Assembly (NCBI GenBank): GCA_947000775.1
Contig: CAMQGK010000052.1
Location: forward strand, 25,364,501 to 25,428,500
Source: Pterois miles
Taxonomy: Eukaryota; Chordata; Actinopteri; Perciformes; Scorpaenidae
Length of the DNA: 64,000 bases
Direction of reading: 5' to 3'
Positions 20,601 to 28,925 of the stretch are shown piece after piece. The number at the start of each line of letters is the position of its first letter. Positions within the stretch are counted from its first letter, which is position 1. A program made the position numbers and the translations under genes. The notes under the pieces are model-generated. The model made no database searches, was not told the DNA's origin, and saw only the letters and a program-made list of their open reading frames with translations.

Positions 20601-22332
20601 TGGCTTTGACTTTGATTGTATAGAATTACTCAGCAAACTACAGCGGGGCAGTCATCCATGAGCCTCTGAGTGGATAGTTGAGCTGTAGCGTGCATCTTAA
20701 ACAATTCCCTGGTAATGCTCAGCCATGAATAATTGACAGGAGTCCTCAGGGAAAAGGAATAATGAAGCTTTCTACATGAAGACGTTATAACTGACCAGCC
20801 AAGTGCTGTAGATCAAAGTGACTTTAACCCATGAAGACCCGAAGGCTGCCTAAAAAAAAAAAAAAAAAAAAAAAAACAACCTCCTAAAACCTGAGGATTT
20901 CTGAAAAACCTTGAGGGAATTAACATTTACAAAACTTTTATTTCTCAGTCTCTGTGGCAGATACAAACGTGAAATAAAAACCATTTGACAGCTTAGACTT
21001 TTGGTTTTAATGAGGACAAAAATCATTACCATTTTTTAAAAATACTAAACTAAAATTAAAAAAAAAAATCTGACCCTATTATACAGTGGCACTGCGATAA
21101 AAAGTTGCAATGTTGTGTACAAAAAAAAGTGGATCTTTAATATACAGTCTCTATATGCCATTATCTTACTGAAATGAAAATATCTAAAACATGCAAATGT
21201 CATATCCAGTTGTAGAAGAAGTGTTACATCCGGTCTTAAAGGTATAAACACACAAATGTAGCATCTGGTCTTAATGGGTTAATGCATACATATGTCAGAA
21301 GCAGTTTTTATAATCAGTGATCCTCTTCTCACATATTAAAAGAAGAACGTTTATTTTTACAAGGTTTTCTCTTAAAGAGACCTTTCTGTTTTACAAATGC
21401 TATTTAAGGAATCAGTAAACCTCAATTATTTCTCTTAAAAGTTATTCAGGGTCCCTGAAAATAAACTCAGACTCCGCTGGCCTCTTCGCCACTTCCTCCA
21501 TCTAAAACCTTGTTTTTATGGCAAAGAAAAGACATGCATTCCTGTGTTCAAACTGTTCTCGTCTACATGCTGGCACTCTCTGTAACAATAAATGTAGACA
21601 TAACTTTTGTTTGTTTGTCGTGTGGGTGCATTCAGATACCACAGCAAAAAACAAAAGTTAAACAAAAAAAAATCCCACGTACGTCAACACACACACAAAC
21701 AACTGTATTTACTCAGGATTACATATGAACACATCATGATAACGTTAGAATTTACCTTCACCTAATACTCATTTTTACTTAACACATGATAATGCAAATC
21801 AGTGACACCTCCAGTGTTGAACTAGGCAAGACGAGAGCTAGTTAAAGTTAGCTGTTAGCAGCCGGTAAGCAGCACAGTCCAGCATGAAGCTAACAGCTGA
21901 CGTTAACTATCTCTTGCGTCAGTAGTGAGTTTACTCCGTCCCCAAACACATTTTCTGTCTTCCACGGGACGCCCTTAGTCCTGACCCCTGAAGTTACCTA
22001 TGGGTCCTGCAATACTGTAGTAAAACTAGTACCGTCAAGTTTTCAAAATTTTGGCATTGACTTGGTACCGAAGTATCGGTTCTCAAGACATCCTTAGATA
22101 CTATAGTAAAAAACTGGCCTCAGTGTCACTTATGTCACAGTGGACCAAATGAAAGCTGGTAGAAGATGAATTAAAAATTTCAACATGACAAAATAACTGG
22201 GAGGAAAATTTCACATAGCTCTTTAAACTTACTGATGGAGGTGAATATCTCTGCCTGTGTTGTCCAGCAGCAGCAGAGCAGAACCCAAAGGATGAAAGAC
22301 AGGAACTTCCTCATTCTGACTCTTTCAATAAC
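556..22332 (-). CDS. p4ha2: prolyl 4-hydroxylase subunit alpha-2, 13 exons, 3' end off window
   Basis: Catalytic subunit of collagen prolyl 4-hydroxylase, an ER-lumen alpha2beta2 enzyme (beta = protein disulfide isomerase) that hydroxylates X-Pro-Gly prolines using Fe(II), O2, 2-oxoglutarate and ascorbate. Exons joined at GT-AG borders give 479 codons; the vertebrate protein is about 533-535, so about 55 residues lie left of base 1. Residues 1-21 are a signal peptide. Residues 22 to about 140 form the N-terminal dimerisation region, followed by the TPR-type peptide-substrate-binding domain (about 145-250, with DYYHAVLWMQQAL and LDYLSYSVYQMGDL). The catalytic domain contains QYEPHYDFSR, whose His431 and Asp433 are the first two iron ligands; the third His and the 2-oxoglutarate Lys are off the window. 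EEDEWDSPHIVRY, SAWLEEDHDPV and RPFDS fit alpha-2 better than alpha-1. Alternative exon 4015-4081 is frameshifted. The 5' untranslated exon is not proven. Confidence 0.96.
625..1506. other. p4ha2 intron, no feature seen
   Basis: Noncoding AT-rich intron sequence up to the Tc1 element. Nothing recognised. Confidence 0.6.
1507..2870 (-). mobile_element. degenerate Tc1/mariner transposon, internally deleted
   Basis: Both ends are flanked by TA (1505-1506 and 2871-2872), the Tc1/mariner target duplication. The long inverted ends (about 200 bp) begin CAGTGCTG on the left and CGGTGCTG on the complement of the right, and share the GTGAAAAAGTAATTGCCCC-type block. On the minus strand, 2456-2064 encodes a transposase N-terminus (DNA-binding part, VTDIYLSGKGYKAIFKALG) and 2030-1718 the C-terminus (QDNDLKHTSKSTSEWLK, then PIEMLWCDLKQGVHA). 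The two parts are in different frames and the central DDE region is missing, so the element is not autonomous. A tetranucleotide repeat has been added inside the right end. Confidence 0.9.
2531..2602 (+). repeat. retroelement 3' tail with (ATCT)n microsatellite
   Basis: TTTCCCTTCGGGGATTAAT, then AAAG and about eleven ATCT units. The unique part matches, in reverse, the 3' tail of the SINE at 17590-17939. It sits inside the Tc1 element and so was inserted after it. Confidence 0.75.
2916..3093. repeat. foldback (long inverted repeat) element
   Basis: The left arm starts TTTACCTCGCAGAAC at 2916, and the right arm ends in its complement, GTTCTGCGAGGTAAA, at 3093. Arms of about 85 bases pair with scattered mismatches around a very short centre near 3005. 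The structure is that of a foldback MITE. Autonomous parent unknown. Confidence 0.75.
3094..4014. other. p4ha2 intron, no feature seen
   Basis: Noncoding intron sequence between the foldback element and alternative exon B. Open frames at 3663-3951 show no family match and no splice support. Confidence 0.6.
4015..4081 (-). CDS. p4ha2: p4ha2 mutually exclusive exon B, frameshifted
   Basis: Acceptor ctttgtag and donor GTAAGT. The exon encodes KDEPDAFKRLGTGNRVATF and then loses frame: seven T (plus-strand A at 4022-4028) stand where six would give ATFLNY, so it is 67 bases rather than 66. If spliced in, exon 556-624 would be read in the wrong frame, with a stop two codons past the junction. The splice sites and the rest of the sequence look well kept, so this is either a recent inactivation, an allele, or a homopolymer sequencing error. 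Confidence 0.9.
4152..4211 (-). CDS. p4ha2: p4ha2 mutually exclusive exon A (alpha-2 RPFDS type)
   Basis: Acceptor gttgcag and donor GTAAGT. The 60 bases encode RPFDSNFNGDGNRLATFLNY, phase 0 at both ends, joining exon 11 to the MSDVEAGG exon in frame. Vertebrate P4HA2 is known to use one or other of two homologous exons here; this one is intact and corresponds to the RPFDSG form. Only 70 bases of intron separate it from the second exon. Confidence 0.95.
4790..5192 (+). repeat. dispersed TTAATCGC-type repeat, interrupted by another insert
   Basis: Starts TGTCAGTCAATTAAAAATAT and ends AAATTAGTGGCGCTGAAATG followed by GCGTTAACTTTGACTCCCC. These are the two ends of the family also seen at 34098-34586, 36601-36900 and 53423-53978. 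The middle (about 4955-5140) is replaced by unrelated sequence containing a TAGTGCTTTTCTAAAGC retroelement-like stretch, so it is a nested insertion. Confidence 0.65.
5403..5740. mobile_element. non-autonomous hAT-like element with 8-bp target duplication
   Basis: The element begins TAGGGCTGTCCCGAATA and ends ATTCGGGTCAGCCCTA, imperfect terminal inverted repeats of about 16 bases. GAAACATC flanks it on both sides (5395-5402 and 5741-5748), a perfect 8-bp target duplication as expected for the hAT superfamily. It has no coding capacity. Confidence 0.85.
6229..6729. mobile_element. MITE-like element with GGATGCACC ends
   Basis: Inverted ends: AGGATGCACCAAT on the left and ATATCGGTGCATCCCT on the right, with CCGATA/TATCGG motifs inside each end. 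Noncoding. No exact target duplication is seen, so the borders are approximate. Related CAGTATCGG-type fragments occur near 22040-22100, 28150-28200, 29220-29310 and 42195-42255. Confidence 0.6.
7329..7371. repeat. hairpin plus 24-bp perfect palindrome
   Basis: TTTTCCTT-TAC-AAGGAAAA (7329-7347) forms an 8-bp stem with a 3-base loop. It is followed directly by a perfect 24-bp palindrome at 7348-7371, centred on GGATCC. Both lie in a p4ha2 intron beside a retroelement-like stretch (7205-7325). Confidence 0.8.
7395..7450. repeat. AAGAT repeat joined to retroelement 3' tail
   Basis: Short AAGAT tandem units, then CCTTTATTAACCCCCAGAGG and GAAATTCA. This is another copy of the tail found at 17621-17656 and 41175-41205. 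Confidence 0.65.
7878..7931 (-). CDS. p4ha2: p4ha2 exon with the iron-binding HxD motif
   Basis: Acceptor ctgagcag and donor GTGAGT. This 54-base exon encodes VANYGVGGQYEPHYDFSR, residues 419-436. His431 and Asp433 form the HxD pair that binds catalytic Fe(II) in the jelly-roll dioxygenase core. The family usually has HFD; Tyr in the middle position is conservative. The next exon downstream is the mutually exclusive pair. Confidence 0.97.
8454..8553 (-). CDS. p4ha2: p4ha2 exon, catalytic domain
   Basis: Acceptor tatttcag and donor GTAATG. Encodes SAWLEEDHDPVIARVNQRIE and DITGLSVDTAELLQ, residues 385-418. WLEEDxDPV separates alpha-2 from alpha-1, which has WLSGYENPV here, and is the main reason for the p4ha2 call. 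Confidence 0.96.
9121..9191 (-). CDS. p4ha2: p4ha2 exon, catalytic domain
   Basis: Acceptor gcttttaag and donor GTAACT. This 71-base exon encodes LARATVRDPKTGVLTTANYR and VSK, residues 362-384, and ends in phase 2. The 71-base length and this sequence match the equivalent exon of vertebrate P4HA genes. Confidence 0.95.
9390..9830. repeat. direct repeat copy 1 in p4ha2 intron
   Basis: Shares long blocks in the same order with 11205-11665, for example TTTTTAAATCAACACTTCC, TTTTATTCTGAAATATTTGC and TAAATATAAATGACATTTAT. It ends in three tandem 16-bp units (CGCAGCCGTGAGGTGA type) at about 9763-9815. Probably two copies of one transposon family. Confidence 0.7.
10858..10966 (-). repeat. partial SINE-like repeat
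   Basis: Reverse-orientation fragment of the repeat that is full length at 48901-49282: CCTGTCCAGG, ACTTCGCCCTGTGTCAGCTG, then GGGATAAGTGGTTACAG and GGATGGATGG. Confidence 0.65.
11205..11665. repeat. direct repeat copy 2 in p4ha2 intron
   Basis: Second copy of the element at 9390-9830, about 1.8 kb away in the same intron. It ends only about 44 bases from the donor side of exon 11709-11885. Sequence immediately left of it (about 10985-11200) may belong to the same transposon. Confidence 0.7.
11709..11885 (-). CDS. p4ha2: p4ha2 exon, start of catalytic domain
   Basis: Acceptor tttaccag and donor GTGAGA. Encodes residues 303-361, including RLFCRYHDGKRNPRLLL, KEEDEWDSPHIVRYLEILSH and EKIKELAKPR. 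The DEWDSPHIVRY wording is the alpha-2 form. The first residues, NEERRSR, differ from the TPRRQKR usual at this exon start; see findings. Confidence 0.95.
11886..13302. other. p4ha2 intron, no feature seen
   Basis: AT-rich intron with a short poly(A) near 12953-12964. No repeat family or exon recognised. Confidence 0.55.
13303..13499 (-). CDS. p4ha2: p4ha2 exon, linker region
   Basis: Acceptor tgacag and donor GTGAGA. Encodes residues 237-302: DPSHQRAGGNLRYFERLL, then a variable acidic linker, then RPKDHLPERETYEALCRGEG. The conserved Cys of ALCRGEG pairs with the Cys of LFCRYH in the next exon in known alpha subunits. Ends in phase 0. Confidence 0.94.
13500..15283. other. p4ha2 intron, no feature seen
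   Basis: Noncoding AT-rich sequence. The cysteine-rich minus-strand frame at 14790-15002 has no family match and no splice sites that fit the gene. Confidence 0.55.
15284..15523 (-). CDS. p4ha2: p4ha2 exon, peptide-substrate-binding (TPR) domain
   Basis: Acceptor tgttccag and donor GTAAGG. The 240-base exon encodes residues 157-236, the helical TPR-type domain that holds the proline-rich procollagen chain. Conserved segments seen are LTADDCFDMGKTAYNDADYY, VLWMQQALKQLDGGEE and ILDYLSYSVYQMGDLPRAIE. The tyrosines of YNDADYYH and DYLSYSVY are those that line the peptide groove in the family. Confidence 0.96.
15524..16416. other. p4ha2 intron with a probable repeat
   Basis: The more GC-rich part at about 15805-15960 (GACAGCGGACCAAGACCACC, then GGTGTGAAAGCACCC) looks like a decayed MITE, but borders could not be set. 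The rest is featureless. Confidence 0.4.
16417..16554 (-). CDS. p4ha2: p4ha2 exon, start of substrate-binding region
   Basis: Acceptor tctccag and donor GTGACC. Encodes residues 111-156 with FISNMSIHRQYFPDEEDETG and AAKALMRLQDTYQLDSE. NMS at residue 115 is a potential N-glycosylation site at the position commonly glycosylated in alpha subunits. Both flanking introns are phase 1. Confidence 0.95.
17590..17939 (-). mobile_element. tRNA-derived SINE, near full length
   Basis: Read on the minus strand, the element starts at 17939 with a tRNA-like head: A box TAGCTCAGTCTGTAGGG and B box GGTTCAAGTCC, spaced as in a tRNA gene (RNA polymerase III promoter). The body follows, with a 3' tail AATTTCCCCTCGTGGGACTA and ATAAAG, then a (TTC)n run. 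It lies in a p4ha2 intron in the gene's own orientation. Confidence 0.8.
18446..18486. repeat. (TCC)n / (GGA)n microsatellite
   Basis: About 13 TCC units on the plus strand, so GGA on the p4ha2 transcript. It begins 16 bases after the 5' splice site of exon 18503-18654. Confidence 0.95.
18503..18654 (-). CDS. p4ha2: p4ha2 exon, N-terminal domain
   Basis: Acceptor ttgtag and donor GTAAGG. Encodes SWANKLDALT, then DPEGYLAHPVNAYKLMKRLN and TEWSELETLVLQNPSD, residues about 60-110, a signature block of P4HA2. A GGA-repeat tract begins 16 bases into the downstream intron, which is unusual so close to a splice donor. Confidence 0.96.
18655..20155. other. p4ha2 intron with minor repeats
   Basis: Contains three tandem AGCACGTTC units (about 19513-19541) and a fragment of the SINE-like repeat (GGATAAGAGGTTACAGATAA at about 19627). 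The remainder is featureless. Confidence 0.6.
20156..20252 (-). CDS. p4ha2: p4ha2 exon, N-terminal domain
   Basis: Acceptor ctctgcag and donor GTACAT. Encodes residues 28-59 (QMTDLIYTEKELVQSLREYI and KAEESKLAAVK), the conserved first helix of the alpha-subunit N-terminal coiled-coil dimerisation region. Enters in phase 1 and leaves in phase 2, matching both neighbours. Confidence 0.95.
20253..22232. other. p4ha2 intron with poly(A) tract
   Basis: Holds a 26-base A run (20851-20876) and low-complexity AT sequence. At 21836-21910 several GCTAAC/GTTAGC motifs cluster. A MITE-like fragment with TACCGAAGTATCGG lies near 22040-22100. No exon seen. Confidence 0.6.
22233..22332 (-). CDS. p4ha2: p4ha2 first coding exon (signal peptide)
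   Basis: The minus-strand acceptor tttgcag precedes base 22332 and the donor GTAAGT follows base 22233. The start ATG is at 22314-22312, 18 bases into the exon, so the exon carries a short piece of 5' UTR. It encodes residues 1-27 plus one base: a charged MRKF start, a hydrophobic core rich in Leu and Cys, and then TTQA|EIFTSI, where signal peptidase would be expected to cut after Ala21. The upstream noncoding exon is not certain; see 33467-33700 and 48197-48328. Confidence 0.93.
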
Positions 22333-23205
22333 CTGCAAAGACAAACATAATCCCATCACATCATGTGTGTAAAAACCTATGGCTCAAGTTCTGCATATTG
22401 TCCTATTCTTCTCTATCACCATTCAGCTGAGGCTGTGGAAAAGTCCAGCTGTTCCCCTATTTAACATTATGTCAATCCATAACTGTGATTTGCTTTCATA
22501 TTGGCCACTAAAAACTGTATTTTGATTACCTTCTTATTCTTGAACCACACAGTTAAATACACTGGAAGGTTGCATTACCCTGAGTCAACACTTTATGCAA
22601 AGAAGCTGTGTTTCCGCACTAAATTAGATGATGGTCTAACTATATTCAAAGTTTCCAGTATGTTTCCTGTCAATGAGTCACTAATCCTGCTGGGAGGCAT
22701 GCTGTCATAATAGCCTCTATGCCCAGTTCTCATTAAGAGAAAATAAGGAAAGACAGTGTGGAAAAATATGTTTCTTCCTAATAAAGCATTAAGTTTTAAA
22801 AAATATATGGAGTATATTATGTCATTTTCACCTCACAGACACAGACAGAGGCAGAAAATGTATATTATAAAATCACAAAGCACAATATCCAAACATCTGG
22901 TTCATGTAATGTACTGTAAGGTCAGTATTAGTTCATTTGCCTTTTCTTTAGTGTACTCTGGAATTCAATGTGGCCAACAGATGTATAATGATAAATGATC
23001 ATGACTAAGGCCATGACTGTATAAAGATCACAGCTTGCCTGCAGAAACTCACTTTCACATGGTAACCACAAGTCGAGTACAACAGGTTACATCCTTTGAA
23101 TGCTGAACAAAGATCTTATGATTTGACTAAATCAACAATGCTTTTTTCTATTGTTTTGTATTTTTTTACACATGGGGGCAACGGAAACAAGATAAGAAGA
23201 CACTT

Positions 23206-23476
23206 ATTCATTATCTGTATCTGCTTATCCTACTCGGGGTGCTGATCCCAGCTGACATTGGGTGAAGGCAGGGTGCACCCTAGAGAGGTCACCAGACTTT
23301 CACAATGACACATGAACCTAACCTGCATGTCAGTGGGAGGAGGCTGGAGAACCAGGAGAAAACCCACACTAACATGGGGAGAACATGCAAACTCTACAAA
23401 AAAAGGACCCCAAGCTGGGTTTGAGCCCTCATGCTGTGAGGCGACAGTGCTAACCACTACACCACCGTGCAGCGCT
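23206..23476 (-). mobile_element. SINE-like repeat with tRNA-like head, truncated
   Basis: Same family as 48901-49282. On the minus strand the right end reads GCACGGTGGTGTAGTGGTTA and then GCACTGTCGCC, tRNA-like with an A-box resemblance; the rest is diverged and shorter than the full copy. Confidence 0.75.
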
Positions 23477-23569
23477 GATGTGAACACAGTATTAACATAT
23501 CATCACTTTTTATACTGATGTAGCAAACCTGTTCTCTCTACCTCTTCCCGTAGCTACAGAGTAGGGGTG

Positions 23570-24956
23570 GGCACAGTTCGGGTAAAAAACCGAACCACTC
23601 GGTTTGTTTTTTACGGTTTGGTTCCTGTATGTAACGTTTGGTTCATTTGAAATAGGTTATGAGGCCAATTGTGTATTTTTTTCCGTCGCGTTTATTGTCA
23701 CACTAGAAATCACGGCCTATGGAAAGAGGCTCGGACATGGCGGACAGGGGTATAGGGAATAAGACATGCACAGTGTAACTGAAGTTGAGGTTGTGCGTTA
23801 TGATTGGCTCAATTTCGGCGAGGGTGGACCAGATTTTACTGCGCATGTCTCTCAACACCGCCACTATGCTTACACTACCAAAGCTATTAACTTGCCACTG
23901 CACGTTACCTCACCGGCTAGCAGTGAATAGTAAACGTGTAAGTAAATGACTTCCGTTCCTTCTAGTCAGCAGTGTTCAGTGGTTGTGTTTGGGGAGTTTA
24001 TTGTGAAGGGAGGAACAGTAGCAGTGAAGCGGTGATGAAATGATGATGTTATTGACGAGGATCCAAACTACGGAGCCTCCGTGTTATTAATTTATTATCC
24101 TCATAAACTTTACGAGCAACATGACCCTCAGCTATACAAGCTGAAACTAAAGCTGGCAGTAGGCTCTGTAGTCTGGCTGTTCAGGTTACTTTGTCATGTA
24201 TCTTAGTTGTAAACTCATCAGCTGGCTGAGACAAAGCAGCTCCTCCTCTACCAGCAAGACCTGCAGTGGTTCACATCAGCAGAGAGAGGAGGACAGAGGA
24301 CACGACTCAGGAAGATGATTTATTTTATTAATATGTCAGATTGTTCCCAGTGAGATATTAATGAGCTTATATGGTGACTTTGCTGTTGTAAACATTACTG
24401 TTGCTGCTCTAGAAACAACATGTGTCCTAGATGTATTTTAAATATTCAATTCTAATCTGGTTCTGAGTTTAAAAACAACCAGGCTGACATAAGTATAGCT
24501 GATATGCACACTTCAATATCTGTTTATTTATTAAAAGTCATATCATCATTGCAATACTGAGAAGTGTTATTACACGTGGCAGATTTTCCTCATATGATGC
24601 AGGCCTAGTAGATGTTACTGTTGTTTTAAAAAGCTCTAGTGGTGGCTGACCTGATGCACTTTTTGTTGATGATTAGTTTTTATGTATTAATTCTTTTTAA
24701 ATAACACAGTGGCATTTTTCTTGTAGGCAAAAAGTCCAGCCATAGGATGTGATAATGACGAAGTATTTTGCTCCTGACATTAGTCTACTGTTGTGAAGAC
24801 AAACAGTTGTTGACTTATTTTGCCAAATAAGTGAAATGCATGTTTAAATTGAAGTTGGAAATTGGCCTCCTTGGTGTACCATAAATGTACCGAACCAAAC
24901 CGAACTGAAAACTGTGACCCCAAACCATGAACCGAACCGAACTGTGAACTGCTCCA
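23570..24956. mobile_element. putative non-autonomous DNA transposon with CACAGTTCGG ends
   Basis: The left end has GGGGTGGGCACAGTTCGGG and AAAAACCGAACC; the right end has AACCGAACCGAACTGTGAAC, its inverted counterpart. About 1.4 kb of noncoding sequence lies between. No exact target duplication found, so the borders and superfamily (possibly hAT) are uncertain. Confidence 0.45.
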
Positions 24957-27900
24957 CTATTTTCACCCGCTAGTTACTAACAGTGTCCATCTGCTGTTTG
25001 GTGCTGGGCAGGTAGTGTAAAATACCAAGCAACTACACACTACACGCTAGATTGTCAGGCTATTGATTCAAGTTTCATTATGGTTTTCTTGTCAGAAGTT
25101 GCCAGATTTCCTTCAGTAAATATACAGTATAGTGGTGATATCTGGGGCCAAAGCAACATGAGCTGTGTGTACTTCCAGCTACTGTAGAGCCAACAAAAGA
25201 GCTGAAGATGAAAAAACATGACTGAACAATGATGCATCACCTGGCAGAAAATCTCTGTTCACAGTCCAGCACTGTGACCAGCTTTGTTTGTGATCCCCGC
25301 TTTCTCCTCTTGGATTTAGTCTAATGCGGCTTTACCACACCACTGCTTTACCACATCATAGCACATACACATACTTGCATACTTCCACGTGTCCCGGTCT
25401 ACACCACTATCTCATCAAAGGCTTAGAGAGATAGAAAAGTGGCACCATAATTACTAGTGTGGTAATAACGTTGCAAGGAATCCGCTCCAGGTGAGAGAGA
25501 AATCATTTCACTTACATGACACCTGCTGACAAAATACAACTCCACTTTCTTTTGCTGCCAAAATAAACGACAAAGTTAACGCATTAAAACAAATTTTAAG
25601 CCTTAAGCCAAAATACACTAGCATGACGTTCACAAGGGAGTAAGCCATCAACACCAAATGTCAGTTAAAACTCTCCTAAGAAAAACAGCGAACAGTGGAT
25701 CCTTTGTAAGACAAACATGGCGGAAGGGAGAATTTAACTTATCTGTGACAAATGGATCCTCAAACATCAGACAAACATCAAGATAACCATGCCATATGGT
25801 ACTACCCAACAGTAGGTGCTATTGGTGAAGGGCTGTGAATGGCTTTAAAGCGTACAACAAGTCACTGCAAACTCTAAGACCACTTTCACACGTTTCGGTC
25901 CTGCATGCCTCAAAATGAACTGATAGGAAAGTCCTGAGCTAAATAATGTCTGCAATAACTACTTCATTAATCCTACAGCAAAAAAGGTAGAGAACTTCAA
26001 AAACAGTTTGATCAACAAACTTGCTGTTAGAAATGATTTTGGTGGGAAAAAAAAGACTTTTACACTTTCTTTAACCCAGTTTTAGCATTTACAATTATAG
26101 TTATTTTGCTGGAATGTACCACATTGGGTGTAAGTATATATATCGGTCAGTGTTGGTATAATCAAATATTTCAGAATAGGACTCTCTCATGGAGCAACAC
26201 ATAGTTGGTGTTACTTTCTGGCTTAGGAGTGAAAGTATTTTATCAGTTTTCTCAACACAGACGAGTCATTTGCTCTCCTACATGATGTAGAGCTGCAGAG
26301 CTGTCCTAACTTGTTGGGACCAGGTGGGGAACGGCAGGACGGACACGCTTACATACTCCATAGATGTGTCAATAAAGGACGATACATTTAGAACAAAATC
26401 AAGCCGCCCTCTTGACTGATTATGTCAGGGACGATCCTTTACATGCAAAACTATTCCTGCTTGTCAAAATCTCTGCAAATCACACTTATCGCAAAAAAAT
26501 ACATTTACAAAATGGAGCTAGCTCCTTTGCCATGTATATTGAATAACTTTCCACCACCTAACATGATTATTGAAAAGATTAAGCGCACATTGGTTATGCA
26601 TGCATGATCCTTGTGGTCAGTTGGCTTGGGTGCACATGGCGAATGGATGGCCCTGGACCATGAAATCAGACCAACATCGGTGCCAAAGTGTTGCCGAACT
26701 GATCTGGGCTGCAAAACACTATTTTCAGTCTGCACCTCTATGCAAGTGATGATTTTTCAGGAATTTTATTTATTTTTTCCAGCATCAATTTTCCAAGATC
26801 AACTACTTGAATGTGTTGAATGTACCTCAGAACTGAAAAAGATCTAATTTTAGTGTATTAAGTGTTGTAAAACTATGATATCAACTGCTCTTACAGCAGA
26901 ACATCCATATCTTCCTGATAACTGTAAAGCTTCATAAATAACACTCAGACCTCAGGGAGGTGTATTCTTGCTGGTGCTGATTTAGGTTAAAGAAGGGTGC
27001 TTTAATGAGTGCCAGCCCAGATAACTATTACCACAATGAAAGGACCAAATATCTGTCCTTGTAATTTACAGCCTCTGTGATAGCTCAGCCCAAACACAGT
27101 ATTGCCTGTTGTTGCAGGCTGTAACACCCATGTCACATTCCTGGAAAGAGGCCCTACGTTCCCGACTCCTGACCCTCATCTGGCATTTCGGGCAAATGTA
27201 GGGACGGGACAGGATATGATACGGCGGGTCACAAGAGGACATACCACCATGTGCACCATGTCTTCCAGTGCTGCAGATCTGTCTTCTATGTGTTAAAAAC
27301 AAAAGCTGAAAGGCAACTAATTCATCAACCCTTCCTGCAAAATAAAACAATGGAGGTCTGCAAACATTTAAGATAACACAACCTTGCTGGACGAAAAGCT
27401 ATTTTTGCTCATCCACTCTCCATTCTTGGTGCGTAATGACAACAACCCACAGGGGCTCCTTTCTGATCAACTATTGGGTTGAAGTTTCTCCAGAGTTTTG
27501 CTGTTTTACATGGAGGCGTGGCTCCAGATGAAAGATAAGAAACCACACTCTCTGGCAAAGCTGGTGGGATCCAAGATCTACAATAGGGCAGGGGTTTCTT
27601 TGGAGCAAACAACAGTAAAATTTCCAACATCTGTAGCTGTCCAGTTCTTTTTTTCCCACTTATTCTCACTTGACAACAAATCAACAGAGAAAAACCTGGC
27701 TGGTACGAGCAACAGATGTCTTGGGTCACACGAGCGCCAACTGGGCAAGTTTATTTCAATGCACTTTTCTGTTTGGAGGGAAAGCAGATCAAAACATTGG
27801 TCAAGAGGTCTGAGAGAAAAAATATAACGTAATACTAAATGCAAACAAGAGCAATGCTAAAAAGCAGACAGTACTGGGGCTGATGTGAGTAAGGGAACGT

Positions 27901-28380
27901 TGTCAAGACAACTGAGGCAAACACTTAAATATTGCTGCAAAACAGCAGACATACTTCAGACTGTTTAAAGCCTTGATTAATTGTTGGAAATGTGTTCTAC
28001 AAATCAAACTTGCCTTTCAGAATCTACAGAACATATTTAACGTGCAGGAAGGGGGAATAATTAAATGAAGAAGATCTGGATAAAGAAAACGCTGGGGCAT
28101 ATGGGAAATAGAGGTGTTCTCATACCATTTTTTCCTTCCTAATACTGACTCGGATGCCTTAAGTTGTTTTATCGGCAGATACTGAGTGCCGTTCCGATAA
28201 CAGCATGATAAACATAATATCTTTGCTGCTTTTGGGCTATCTTTGTGGAATTTATTTCATTGCTGGAATGCAGTTTCCAGTGTTTGCTGTTGCAGTCACC
28301 GGCATGCTCTTTCACGTTTCTGCATCTGCAAATGATTTTTAGGATTGCTGGTGTTGAAATTGGCAACACTAGAGCCACTC
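24957..28380. other. no gene seen
   Basis: Noncoding sequence upstream of p4ha2 coding exon 1, either first intron or intergenic. Open frames here are short and have no family match or paired splice sites. Confidence 0.5.
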
Positions 28381-28383
28381 CTT

Positions 28384-28925
28384 GAAACTGAAGCCTAAAA
28401 GTACATGTCCACAGGCTCTGTCCTTTCCACGCTTACCATTCAACGTCTTTGTAAGCAGCCATACAATGCATTCTGGTAGCATGGCAGTGCGATTTGAGAG
28501 ACGGACTATGACGTCAGCCGCTCCTCATTTGCATAAAATTGAGGTCTAGGCTACTTTTTGCAAGTCATGGGCATCCAACACAACTTGCCACTTATGGAAA
28601 CATCCGAAAACTTTTAAACTAAGCGTTGTTGATCCAAAATAAAAACAGATTCAACAACTGCATGGCTTATTTCTCGCATAAAAGGCTTTCAGAGACACAT
28701 TTCAGTGAACTATTTTCATGAAATAAGAGAAGAAATTTTCCAAACAAGCCGTCATATTGTTTCGAGTTTGAAAGCTGGGGGCAGCAGCCCACGAGGGAAA
28801 GCTTTTGTCCAATCAGGTGCCTAGTGCCTTGCGTCTAGTGGGAGCCCATGCCCAAGCGTCCAGTGCTGGGTAGCAAGACAATCCCTCGCAATAAAAAAAT
28901 GCCCTTATGGACACAAACCATTACA
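28384..28925 (+). repeat. dispersed repeat family R, copy 1
   Basis: Collinear with 60440-60810: shared blocks include CTCATTTGCATAAA, TTGAGGTCTAGGCTA, AACTTTTAAACTAA and a stretch around CCAAACAAGCCG / CCAAACGAGCCG. Noncoding. Third copy ends at 62649-63028. Confidence 0.7.
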